A stretch of DNA of 31,222 bases from NBML01 sp029939535. GTDB taxonomy: Bacteria; Desulfobacterota; Desulfobacteria; Desulfobacterales; Desulfobacteraceae. Shown one piece after another: positions 8,706 to 14,780 of this stretch; the stretch's first letter is position 1, and every line of letters begins with the position of its first letter. Where the stretch lies: positions 1 through 31,222 of the forward strand of contig JAOZST010000022.1 in the NCBI GenBank assembly GCA_029939535.1, in the 5' to 3' direction. The notes under the pieces were generated by a model. It saw nothing but the letters and a program-made list of their open reading frames with translations. It was not told the origin of the DNA and ran no database searches. The translations under genes were made by a program, and so were the position numbers.

Positions 8706-10136
8706 TTACAGGTTAGATTTTTTTTCAATACGATATTGAATCTGGATTTTGTTATTATTTTTCAGTTTAAGAGATGCCGGGTTCAAGACCAGAACAGCAC
8801 TTGTTGTTCCGGATTCAGTGAGCTTGTCCAATGGTATCTGTTCTGTAAAAATTGTAGAAATATCTCTAAGTAACAGCCCCCCTCCAATTACCCCAATGGT
8901 TTTGGGGATTGGCTTTGCCTCTATCATGACCAGGCCCTTGGGCAATTTTCCTATCCAATAGGGCTGGATGGGCAGTTCTTTTTCAACAAGGGTATCCAGA
9001 GTGACATCAATTTCTGAGGGTTCAATTTTCTTTAATCTGATTCCCGGCGGAAGTACTATGTTTTCCTTGGTGATGGACAGCTGATTACTGCCCACAGCAG
9101 ACTGGGACAGGTTAAGCTTAACATTGATTTGTTCAGGTTTGAGGGCATTGATTAAGGGCCTTGCACCGCTGATCAAAAGCGTAACATTGGAAGAGGAAGT
9201 TGATATGATTTCCATTTTTTGATCCGGGTTTATAAATTCCACAGGCACCTTGTGTGAAGCAAGGGTTTCCATTCCTTTTGAAAAACTGAGCCAAATCCCT
9301 GTAATACAGAAAAGACTGATCAAGGCAACAATGGCTAACTCCTTTGTCTGGCGCCTGAGCCCTTTATCGCCAGTATCATTTCCAGCATGTTCCTGAAGCA
9401 ATTTTTCAAGGGCGGAACGGTTATGGATATTATATATTTTGTTTTTTTTGAATATTGTTATTTTCCCTCTTTCTTCTGAAACAACAATAACCAGAGCATC
9501 TGTAAGTTCGCTAACTCCGGATGCTGCCCTGTGACGGGTACCGAAAAAAGAAGGCAGATCCTCTCTTTTGGATAGGGGAAGGATCACACCTGCGCTGGTG
9601 ATCAGGTCTCCCTGTATGATACTGGCCCCGTCGTGTACTGGATTATCAGGCCAGAAAATACTTACAAGCATTTCTCTGGACAGCTTGCCCATTACAGAAA
9701 TTCCTCCTTGAACAATATTGTCCATACCCTGTTTCAGGGGCAGTACGATCAAAGCCCCGATTTTTTTTTGGGCCAGCTCCTGGACACTTTCAACAATAAT
9801 ATCCAAAGGAGTGTTGAATTGATGCCTGGGGATTCCCCATAAAAATGATTTCAGGTTTTTGGTCTGGATAATGCTGGAGATTTCATTTCTGAAAACAATT
9901 ATTATAACAAAGGCTGCCACGGTAATAACACCCTGCATTGCCCAGTTGGTTATTATTAAGCCCAGGGAAACCGCTGCCTGGCTGACAGCCCATAAAGCAC
10001 AAATGACCAGCAGTCCCCGGATAACGTTGGTTCCCCTGAAAAGTACATATAGTCGAAAGAAAATATAGGTGTTTAACAGGATATCCAGTGCATCCTGCCA
10101 GCGAAATCCGGAAAATAAATAAAAAAGTTGTTCCAT
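8706..10136 (-). CDS. dacA: Diadenylate cyclase (CdaA/DacA type) fused to a YbbR/CdaR region
   Basis: The protein has 476 aa and makes cyclic di-AMP from two ATP. Three N-terminal membrane helices (about 10-33, 38-57, 63-82) precede the DAC domain. Its signature motifs DGA (169-171, PVHDGAS) and RHR (201-203, GTRHRAA) are both intact. A fourth membrane helix (about 266-285) leads to an extracytoplasmic region of about 190 aa. That region looks like two YbbR repeats (roughly 295-382 and 385-470), each with the conserved PPGI/LPKGL-like turn. In Firmicutes the cyclase CdaA and its YbbR-domain partner CdaR are separate adjacent genes; here they are one polypeptide. It starts 6 nt after the stop of the DUF2914 gene without a clear Shine-Dalgarno, so it is probably translationally coupled to it. 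glmM is not in the window. Confidence 0.92.
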   Translation of the reverse strand: MEQLFYLFSGFRWQDALDILLNTYIFFRLYVLFRGTNVIRGLLVICALWAVSQAAVSLGLIITNWAMQGVITVAAFVIIIVFRNEISSIIQTKNLKSFLWGIPRHQFNTPLDIIVESVQELAQKKIGALIVLPLKQGMDNIVQGGISVMGKLSREMLVSIFWPDNPVHDGASIIQGDLITSAGVILPLSKREDLPSFFGTRHRAASGVSELTDALVIVVSEERGKITIFKKNKIYNIHNRSALEKLLQEHAGNDTGDKGLRRQTKELAIVALISLFCITGIWLSFSKGMETLASHKVPVEFINPDQKMEIISTSSSNVTLLISGARPLINALKPEQINVKLNLSQSAVGSNQLSITKENIVLPPGIRLKKIEPSEIDVTLDTLVEKELPIQPYWIGKLPKGLVMIEAKPIPKTIGVIGGGLLLRDISTIFTEQIPLDKLTESGTTSAVLVLNPASLKLKNNNKIQIQYRIEKKSNL

Positions 10137-10142
10137 GGTAAA

Positions 10143-10568
10143 TCAGTCTACCATGCTGAATCGCAGGGTTTTCAGGAGGGTGTCGGCCGTATCCCTTATC
10201 TCCACCCGCCAGGGTCCCTTATCTGCCTCCCGGATCTGTATCCTGCTGAAGGAGGACCATTTTGGTGGAGAAAGGGTGAGCCGCATGGAAAATATCAACT
10301 TATCCTTTTTATACCAATTGTGAAAAATATAGGTTTTTTCAAGAACCGGATCAAAACTTGAAAAACAAAAAACCTCACCAAGGGATATTGAAAAGGCCAC
10401 CGCAGGGTTAACCGGTTGAAAATTTTCAATGGCTTCACACATGACAGATTGAACCATGACCATTTTAGCCTTTGGCTGTTCTGAGCGAACATTTGCTACA
10501 GACAATACCAGGATGGTAAGAAAACCCACCCATACTTTGATTGATTTGCCGGAAAAGAACTCTTTCAT
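10143..10568 (-). CDS. Secreted DUF2914 protein upstream of dacA
   Basis: The protein has 141 aa when started at the ATG at 10568. A further upstream ATG (10655) would add 29 residues ahead of the signal peptide and has only a badly spaced GGTGA. The chosen start gives a standard export signal: KEFFSGK, then a hydrophobic stretch VWVGFLTILVLSV. The rest, from MCEAIENFQP to the C-terminal IRDTADTLLKTLRFSM, matches the DUF2914 pattern, a small beta domain of unknown function. A -10 box lies 7 nt before this ATG. The gene forms an operon with the cyclase (6-nt gap), so it may act with the extracytoplasmic YbbR part; that is inference only. Confidence 0.75.
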   Translation of the reverse strand: MKEFFSGKSIKVWVGFLTILVLSVANVRSEQPKAKMVMVQSVMCEAIENFQPVNPAVAFSISLGEVFCFSSFDPVLEKTYIFHNWYKKDKLIFSMRLTLSPPKWSSFSRIQIREADKGPWRVEIRDTADTLLKTLRFSMVD

Positions 10569-10575
10569 GTATTCC

Positions 10576-10603
10576 ACTATAGCGCATGCCCTGTTTTTTT
10601 CAA
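10576..10603 (-). promoter_or_regulatory. Sigma70-like promoter for the DUF2914-dacA operon
   Basis: On the minus strand, TTGAAA (10603-10598), a 16-nt spacer and TATAGT (10581-10576) are followed by 7 nt and the ATG at 10568. The predicted transcription start coincides with the start codon, as at the sensor kinase gene. Confidence 0.55.
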
Positions 10604-10696
10604 GACAAAAACCAGAAGAAACCAGGATGATTTTAAAAAGGTCAAACAAATTCATTTCACCATGGACCAGGAGGTGGTGGAGTAAGGCATGGTATT

Positions 10697-10773
10697 TATT
10701 TTGGTCATTTGATCAATATTCCCCTTGACACCTTTCCGGAGCAAGCTTATATTATAGTCAAATGACCAAAATA
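10697..10773 (+). promoter_or_regulatory. Promoter bracketed by a 16-bp inverted repeat, ahead of the DUF134 gene
   Basis: TATTTTGGTCATTTGA (10697-10712) and its exact complement TCAAATGACCAAAATA (10758-10773) flank a near-consensus promoter, TTGACA (10725-10730), 17-nt spacer, TATATT (10748-10753). Each arm contains a near-palindromic core, GTCATTTGAT or GTCAAATGAC, with centres 53 bp apart, about five helical turns. The downstream arm overlaps the expected transcription start and the upstream arm sits just before -35. This looks like a paired operator, perhaps for the DUF134 protein itself (inference). Confidence 0.65.
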
Positions 10774-10806
10774 TATTACACATTGACCTTTTAAAGAGGA
10801 AGATTC

Positions 10807-11193
10807 ATGCCAAGACCCAAAAGACCCAGATATATTGTATCAAGGCCTGTCACAAGGGGATTCATCCCCGAGGGAACCCAGGAAACAGGCCAGGTGATCC
10901 TTTCTCTGGAAGAGTTTGAAGCCATCAGACTCATCGACTTTAAGGGCATGGATCAAAGTCAGGCTGCAACCATGATGAATGTATCAAGGCAAACTTTTGG
11001 AAGGATACTGAAAAGTGCCAGGTTCAATCTCTCCAAGGCCCTTGTAACAGGTCAACGGTTGACAGTAAAAGGCGGGTGCTATGAAATGTCAGGTCAAAGA
11101 GCTGGCAGAGGCCATGGACGTGGCAAAGGGCCGGGAGGTGGAAGAGGCAGAGGCCACGGAAAAGGCAACTGCAGTTACAGAAAGAACATCTAA
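10807..11193 (+). CDS. DUF134 (UPF0251) putative DNA-binding protein with Gly/Arg-rich tail
   Basis: The protein has 128 aa. The ATG is preceded by GAGGA 6 nt upstream. Residues 1-92 carry the DUF134 core: the PRPKRPRYI start, LSLEEFEAIRLID, and a sigma-70-region-4-like helix-turn-helix (MDQSQAATMMNVSRQTFGRIL, about 48-68). Residues 94-128 are a Gly/Arg/His-rich tail ending CSYRKNI. In other anaerobes DUF134 genes sit with DUF5320, NifX/NifB-like and Mrp/NBP35 genes, and a metal- or Fe-S-linked regulator has been suggested by context only. Here the DUF5320 gene follows after 26 nt, so the two form one operon closed by the terminator at 11544. Confidence 0.88.
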   Translation: MPRPKRPRYIVSRPVTRGFIPEGTQETGQVILSLEEFEAIRLIDFKGMDQSQAATMMNVSRQTFGRILKSARFNLSKALVTGQRLTVKGGCYEMSGQRAGRGHGRGKGPGGGRGRGHGKGNCSYRKNI

Positions 11194-11219
11194 ATTGTTT
11201 ACACAAAGGAGGTATAATT

Positions 11220-11525
11220 ATGCCTGGATTTAACCAAAGAGGACCCATGAATGAAGGACCCATGACAGGAAGAAGACAGGGTGTGTGCGGAAGAGGAACC
11301 GATAGTGGCGCCCAGGGCGGTACATTTGATGCCATGGGATATGGCAGAGGCCGTGGAATGGGTAGAAGAGGAGGATCAGGCCCGGGCTGGGGAAGAGGCT
11401 ATGGCCAGATGAACACGTCCTTCACCCCTCCAGCAACAGAGGAGAGTCTCAAAATGCGGGCACAAACCCTGGAAGCAGAGTTGGATGCCATTAAAAATGA
11501 TCTGGCAAAATTGTCCAAATCATAA
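11220..11525 (+). CDS. DUF5320 Gly/Arg-rich small protein
   Basis: The protein has 101 aa and a very strong ribosome binding site (AGGAGGT 11207-11213, 6 nt before ATG), so high expression is expected. The N-terminal part, MPGFNQRGPMNEGPMTGRRQ, has the GPxxxGPMTGR pattern of DUF5320. A Gly/Arg-rich low-complexity middle follows. Residues 74-98 form a short amphipathic coiled coil (EESLKMRAQTLEAELDAIKN). The family is frequent in sulfate reducers and methanogens beside DUF134 and NifX-like genes. Its function is unknown. The one Cys (residue 23) and the basic middle do not define a known metal site. Confidence 0.88.
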   Translation: MPGFNQRGPMNEGPMTGRRQGVCGRGTDSGAQGGTFDAMGYGRGRGMGRRGGSGPGWGRGYGQMNTSFTPPATEESLKMRAQTLEAELDAIKNDLAKLSKS

Positions 11526-11543
11526 ACCCTCACTTACATCATT

Positions 11544-11574
11544 GCACCTGCCGACCTGGCAGGTGCTTTTTTTT
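11544..11574 (+). terminator. Strong intrinsic terminator
   Basis: A perfect 9-bp stem, GCACCTGCC (11544-11552) with GGCAGGTGC (11558-11566), has a 5-nt loop and is followed directly by eight T. It closes the DUF134-DUF5320 operon. Confidence 0.95.
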
Positions 11575-11580
11575 ATTTTT

Positions 11581-11594
11581 TTGATTTAAATCAA
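11581..11594. promoter_or_regulatory. Perfect FNR-type box
   Basis: TTGATTTAAATCAA is an exact match to the FNR consensus TTGAT-N4-ATCAA. Its centre (11587.5) lies about 41 bp before a plausible start near 11629, with weak -10 candidates (TAAATA 11617-11622; TATTAG 11621-11626), a class II activator layout. The gene at 11673 is the obvious target. Confidence 0.65.
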
Positions 11595-11672
11595 TTATCC
11601 TGCTGTGATTTTTTGGTAAATATTAGATTGGATATTGGAAAATTTTATTTACTTAAAAACAAGTGATTTTTT

Positions 11673-12275
11673 ATGGATAACTCAAAGATATTTGACCAAA
11701 AATATGATAGGTGCATGTCACAGCTTAAAGAAATTGATTTCTCTGATAGAGCAGATATCCTTGGCGGGGGATACAAAAATAATTCTTTGAGTTTTGATTT
11801 CTTTAACCGCAGGCTTGTGGTTACTAAAGGAGGTATCAGTGATATCGATAACAAAGATGTTACTTTTGCCATAAAATTTTTATTGTGCCAGTATGTTTTA
11901 TTATGCCCAGAACAATTGCCTGAAATTTCGAACAAATTAGTAACATTCAGGGAATTTAAAAATAGCGGGGCTTTATTTTCAAACTTTACATCCAATACAA
12001 ATAAAATTATCGAAACTTCTTTTTCAGGAAATATTGAAAAACTTGAAAAACAATGCCTGAAACTTGGGGGTATCATAATGGGAACAAATTCATATGATAT
12101 TTGTATAAGATTTAAAGCATTGCCCAGGATTCCCATCATCTTGAACTTTAACGACAGGGATGATCTCATGCCTGCAAAGGCAAGTTTTTTATATCATGGA
12201 GATGCTGAAAAATATCTTGACCTTGAATGCTTATCCATCACAAGTACCTACCTCACTGGTCAATTAATCAATTAG
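11673..12275 (+). CDS. DUF3786 protein
   Basis: The protein has 200 aa and starts at ATG with no clear Shine-Dalgarno. The DUF3786 hallmarks are visible: LVTFREFKNSGALFSNF (88-104), the LGGIIMG segment (near 130), the LPRIPIILNFNDRDDLMPAKASFLY strand region (149-173) and the YLDLE ending (181-185). The protein is soluble. The family is common in acetogens, sulfate reducers and methanogens, often near corrinoid or CO-dehydrogenase genes, but no activity is established. It lies between a terminator and its own FNR-type box, so it is probably monocistronic and induced under anaerobic conditions. Its codon use is more AT-rich than that of its neighbours. Confidence 0.85.
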   Translation: MDNSKIFDQKYDRCMSQLKEIDFSDRADILGGGYKNNSLSFDFFNRRLVVTKGGISDIDNKDVTFAIKFLLCQYVLLCPEQLPEISNKLVTFREFKNSGALFSNFTSNTNKIIETSFSGNIEKLEKQCLKLGGIIMGTNSYDICIRFKALPRIPIILNFNDRDDLMPAKASFLYHGDAEKYLDLECLSITSTYLTGQLIN

Positions 12276-12352
12276 TATAATTCCAAGAGGTGCACCTGGT
12301 AATCTTTTCTTGTATCCTGCCCGGGTATGGTTATGTTATTGTAAATAATTAA

Positions 12353-12440
12353 ATAGAAATTTGCATATAACTGTTAGCCATTAGGTTTTAGCCAACAGCT
12401 AATGCTAATAACAGATCGCGCCCTAGCGTGCTAAGCTCAA
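12353..12440. repeat. Degenerate intergenic repeat, copy 2
   Basis: This segment shares three ordered blocks with 1883-1936: ATAGAAATTTGCATATAAC, GTTAGCC, and a TCGCGCCCTAGCGTGCTAA-like end. The middle is longer and rich in GCTAA/TTAGC words that can pair (TTAGCC, AACAGCTAATGCTAATAACAG). A 10-bp palindrome, AGGTGCACCT, lies upstream at 12288-12297. No gene is seen in 12276-12455. Confidence 0.4.
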
Positions 12441-12455
12441 TTTTGGGAGAGAAAA

Positions 12456-13094
12456 ATGGCCAAAGACCTGGTGCTTGAAATATTTTCTGATTATGTCTGA
12501 CCCTGGTGCTACTTCATTACCGGGAGTATTGAAAAATTACAGAAAACCTATGAAATTCAAATTAAATGGAGGGCTTTTCCCCTTCATCCAGAGACCCCTG
12601 AACAGGGGCTTTCCCTTGAAAAGTTGTTTGCAGAAAAGGGAATCCCTGCAGATGTTGACAAGATCATGACCCGCTTCAAAGCCACGGCTGCAAAATTTAA
12701 TCTTCCCATGGGAGATCGGAAAATGACTTTTAACAGCAGGCTTGCCCAGGAATTAGGGCTCTGGGCAGAATCAAAGGGAAAGGGGCACGCCTTCCATGAT
12801 GCTGCCTTTAAAGCTTATTTTGCGGATGGCCTTAACCTTGCCCGAAAAGAGGTGCTGCTGGAGATGGTCAACTTCCTTGGGCTTGATCCGGTTGAGGGGG
12901 AAGATGTTATTGATCAAAGGATTTTTAAGGCTGCTGTGGATGAAGACTGGGAATTGTCCAGGACAAAGGGAATCACCGCAGTTCCCACAATGATAATGGG
13001 GCTGGACAGGCTGGTGGGGGCCCAGACCCATGAAGTCCTGGAAAAGCTTGTGGTTAAATATGGGGGAAAGATTCAACCCCTGGAACAGGTCTGA
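12456..13094 (+). CDS. Predicted selenoprotein: DsbA/FrnE-like thiol oxidoreductase with UPWC active site
   Basis: The full gene has 212 aa if the UGA at 12498-12500 (codon 15) is read as selenocysteine. The start ATG 12456 has GGGAGA 5 nt upstream. The first 14 codons (MAKDLVLEIFSDYV) fit the DsbA/FrnE N-terminal strand, and the UGA replaces the first Cys of the CPWC motif: SDYV-U-PWCY. The same frame continues without a stop through KWRAFPLHPETPEQG, typical of FrnE-like proteins, an all-helical insert, and the cis-Pro loop TAVP. Such proteins oxidise, reduce or isomerise thiols; no signal peptide means a cytoplasmic location. Stem-loops can be drawn right after the UGA. A routine gene call would begin at TTG 12624 and lose the active site. 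The alternative is a Cys-to-stop mutation, which conservation on both sides makes less likely. Confidence 0.85.
12498..12500 (+). other. In-frame UGA predicted to encode selenocysteine
   Basis: TGA at codon 15, with flanks SDYV and PWCYF, falls exactly at the catalytic Cys position of a DsbA-like CxxC motif. This is the standard signature of a Cys-to-Sec homologue. Confidence 0.85.
12501..12528 (+). promoter_or_regulatory. Candidate bacterial SECIS stem-loop
   Basis: Two exclusive hairpins are possible. One pairs CCC(U)GGU (12501-12507) with ACCGGG (12519-12524). The other pairs UACUUC (12510-12515) with GGAGUA (12523-12528) around a 7-nt loop starting 16 nt after the UGA. The second has the right spacing for a bSECIS, but its loop (AUUACCG) lacks the usual early G, so the fit is imperfect. 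Confidence 0.4.
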
Positions 13095-13103
13095 CTTTAC
13101 TTT

Positions 13104-14780
13104 ATGGGTACAAACATGGCTATCCAATTGAAAGATATCATTGATCTGGATTTTCTTTTAGATATAGATGAGAACAACCAGTCAAAAAATAATAGAGAAG
13201 AGATCGCTGCAAGGGACAGGGATATCTTCAACCACTTGGATCTTACCGGTATAGATCAAACTGGTATAAATCAAATTGAAATGGATGATAAATCCCTGAT
13301 TTTTTCCTGGCTTGAATATCGAAAACTAGTGTATTTTCATGGGCCAGGTAAAGAAGAATCAGGTAAAAAAGAGTCAAACAAAAAAAAATCTAAAAGATTG
13401 CCGGGAACTGTATTCGCATCCCTATATCGATGTATGGTATATGTCATGCTGGCCGCGGGAGGGTTGTCCGGCATGTCCATGGCCTATTCTTTCCTTGCCT
13501 ACCACGGGACCAGGCCCATTAATGTGGGTGTTTTTTTTATGGTTTTTATTTTACTCCCTGTGTTATTGCTTGCCCTGACTCTCCTGGTGCTGTTGGTTAG
13601 ATTTATCAGGAAAAGGACAGGCATGGTTAATGGCCATAATTCCATGGTCCATATTCTGATTTCATTTTTCTTTTTCAGGGTTCTGCCAAGTATTATAAAA
13701 AAAGCAGGCAGGTTCATGGAGGAAAAGAAAATAGACAATATAGAATATGCGTCTTCCCTGATCCAGACAAAAAGCCGGGAATACAAAGCATTGTTTTTTT
13801 TTCCTTTTTTTATCATGTCGTCTTTGTTTTCTGCTGCATTTTCAGCTGGAGCCCTGGCCAGTGTATTGTTCCGGGTAGCTGTCAGCGACATGGCCTTTGG
13901 CTGGCAATCCACCCTTATGACCTCAAGTGCCCGTCTACATGGCGCAATATCCATGATTTCTCTGCCCTGGTCCTGGTTTGTGCCAACCTCCCTTGCCCAA
14001 CCAAACCTTGAACAGATAGAAGGTTCCCGGATATTGTTAAAGGAAGGTATTGCCTCCCTTGCCACAACAGATCTTGTTTCCTGGTGGCCTTTTCTCTGTA
14101 TGGGCATCCTGTTCTATGGGGTTCTTCCAAGGGTTGTTCTGATCATGGCCTTTGCCATGGCCCAGAAAAAAGCCCTGGATCAATTTGATTTTGAAAGGCC
14201 CCGGTTTAAAAGACTGGTGGTCAGGATGCGGTCCCCAGTCATGGATGTGGGGTTTAAGGAACAGCCAGTGAGCCAGGCCCGTCAAGGGAAAAATCCTCTG
14301 CCTGACCCCTTGTTGCAGGATGAGGCCTTAGCTGAAAAGGCTTTGGAAAAAGCTGCTCAATTCCCGGGAACCAGGGCTCTGGTCCTGGCATCAGGATCTG
14401 TCTACGGGGATGAAGCCCTTGGGATTGTCAACCAGTTTATCAACCATCAATTGTTTTTTGATGTGGGTTTAACTTCCTTTATTTTTTTTGATTATACCCA
14501 GGATAAAGAAACACTGGTGTCCCTTGCTGCAAAAGATCCTGCTGACCATATTATTGTTCTTCAGGAGGTCTGGCAGCCGCCTATCCGGGGATTGCTCCAT
14601 TATTTTGTTCAATTAAAGACCAAGGTGTTTATAAATAAATCTCTGTGGATCATTTTGACCCAGACTCCAGGAGAGGAAAGTCTGGCCGTGGACAGAGAAG
14701 ATATGAATTTTAAGGTTTGGAAAAAAGCAGTGCGCCAGCTTGGCAACCCGGATATCATGCTGGAAAGGCTGAGTAAATGA
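13104..14780 (+). CDS. DUF2868 membrane protein
   Basis: The protein has 558 aa and starts 9 nt after the selenoprotein gene. A second ATG at 13116 is equally possible because neither has a good Shine-Dalgarno. A cytoplasmic N-terminal part (including an acidic, Asn-rich stretch and a Lys/Ser-rich patch at about 81-96) is followed by hydrophobic segments near 107-131, 143-166 and 228-251. One or two more lie between about 325 and 352. A soluble C-terminal half contains ALVLASGSVYGDEALGIVNQ and DHIIVLQEVWQPP. This is the usual DUF2868 layout. DUF2868 genes are regularly followed by a DUF3482 GTPase gene, as here with a 4-nt overlap, so the two probably form a membrane GTPase system. Its cellular role is not established. 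Confidence 0.85.
   Translation: MGTNMAIQLKDIIDLDFLLDIDENNQSKNNREEIAARDRDIFNHLDLTGIDQTGINQIEMDDKSLIFSWLEYRKLVYFHGPGKEESGKKESNKKKSKRLPGTVFASLYRCMVYVMLAAGGLSGMSMAYSFLAYHGTRPINVGVFFMVFILLPVLLLALTLLVLLVRFIRKRTGMVNGHNSMVHILISFFFFRVLPSIIKKAGRFMEEKKIDNIEYASSLIQTKSREYKALFFFPFFIMSSLFSAAFSAGALASVLFRVAVSDMAFGWQSTLMTSSARLHGAISMISLPWSWFVPTSLAQPNLEQIEGSRILLKEGIASLATTDLVSWWPFLCMGILFYGVLPRVVLIMAFAMAQKKALDQFDFERPRFKRLVVRMRSPVMDVGFKEQPVSQARQGKNPLPDPLLQDEALAEKALEKAAQFPGTRALVLASGSVYGDEALGIVNQFINHQLFFDVGLTSFIFFDYTQDKETLVSLAAKDPADHIIVLQEVWQPPIRGLLHYFVQLKTKVFINKSLWIILTQTPGEESLAVDREDMNFKVWKKAVRQLGNPDIMLERLSK

Noticed and set aside
10569..10655. 29-codon N-terminal extension of the DUF2914 protein
   Set aside because: It would bury the signal peptide behind a hydrophilic stretch and has poor ribosome-site spacing; a promoter lies inside it.
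10699..10716. TTGGTCATTTGATCAA as an FNR or HcpR box
   Set aside because: The half-sites do not match TTGAT-N4-ATCAA or TTGTGA-N-TCACAA; the perfect inverted copy 53 bp away indicates a different operator.
12475..12669. Overlapping plus-strand frame across the start of the selenoprotein gene
   Set aside because: Shadow frame with no family resemblance; the DsbA-like frame explains the region.
12624..13094. Short DsbA-like gene starting at TTG 12624
   Set aside because: The upstream frame to ATG 12456 is clearly homologous to the family and only interrupted by UGA at the active site, so the short version is an artefact of reading UGA as stop.
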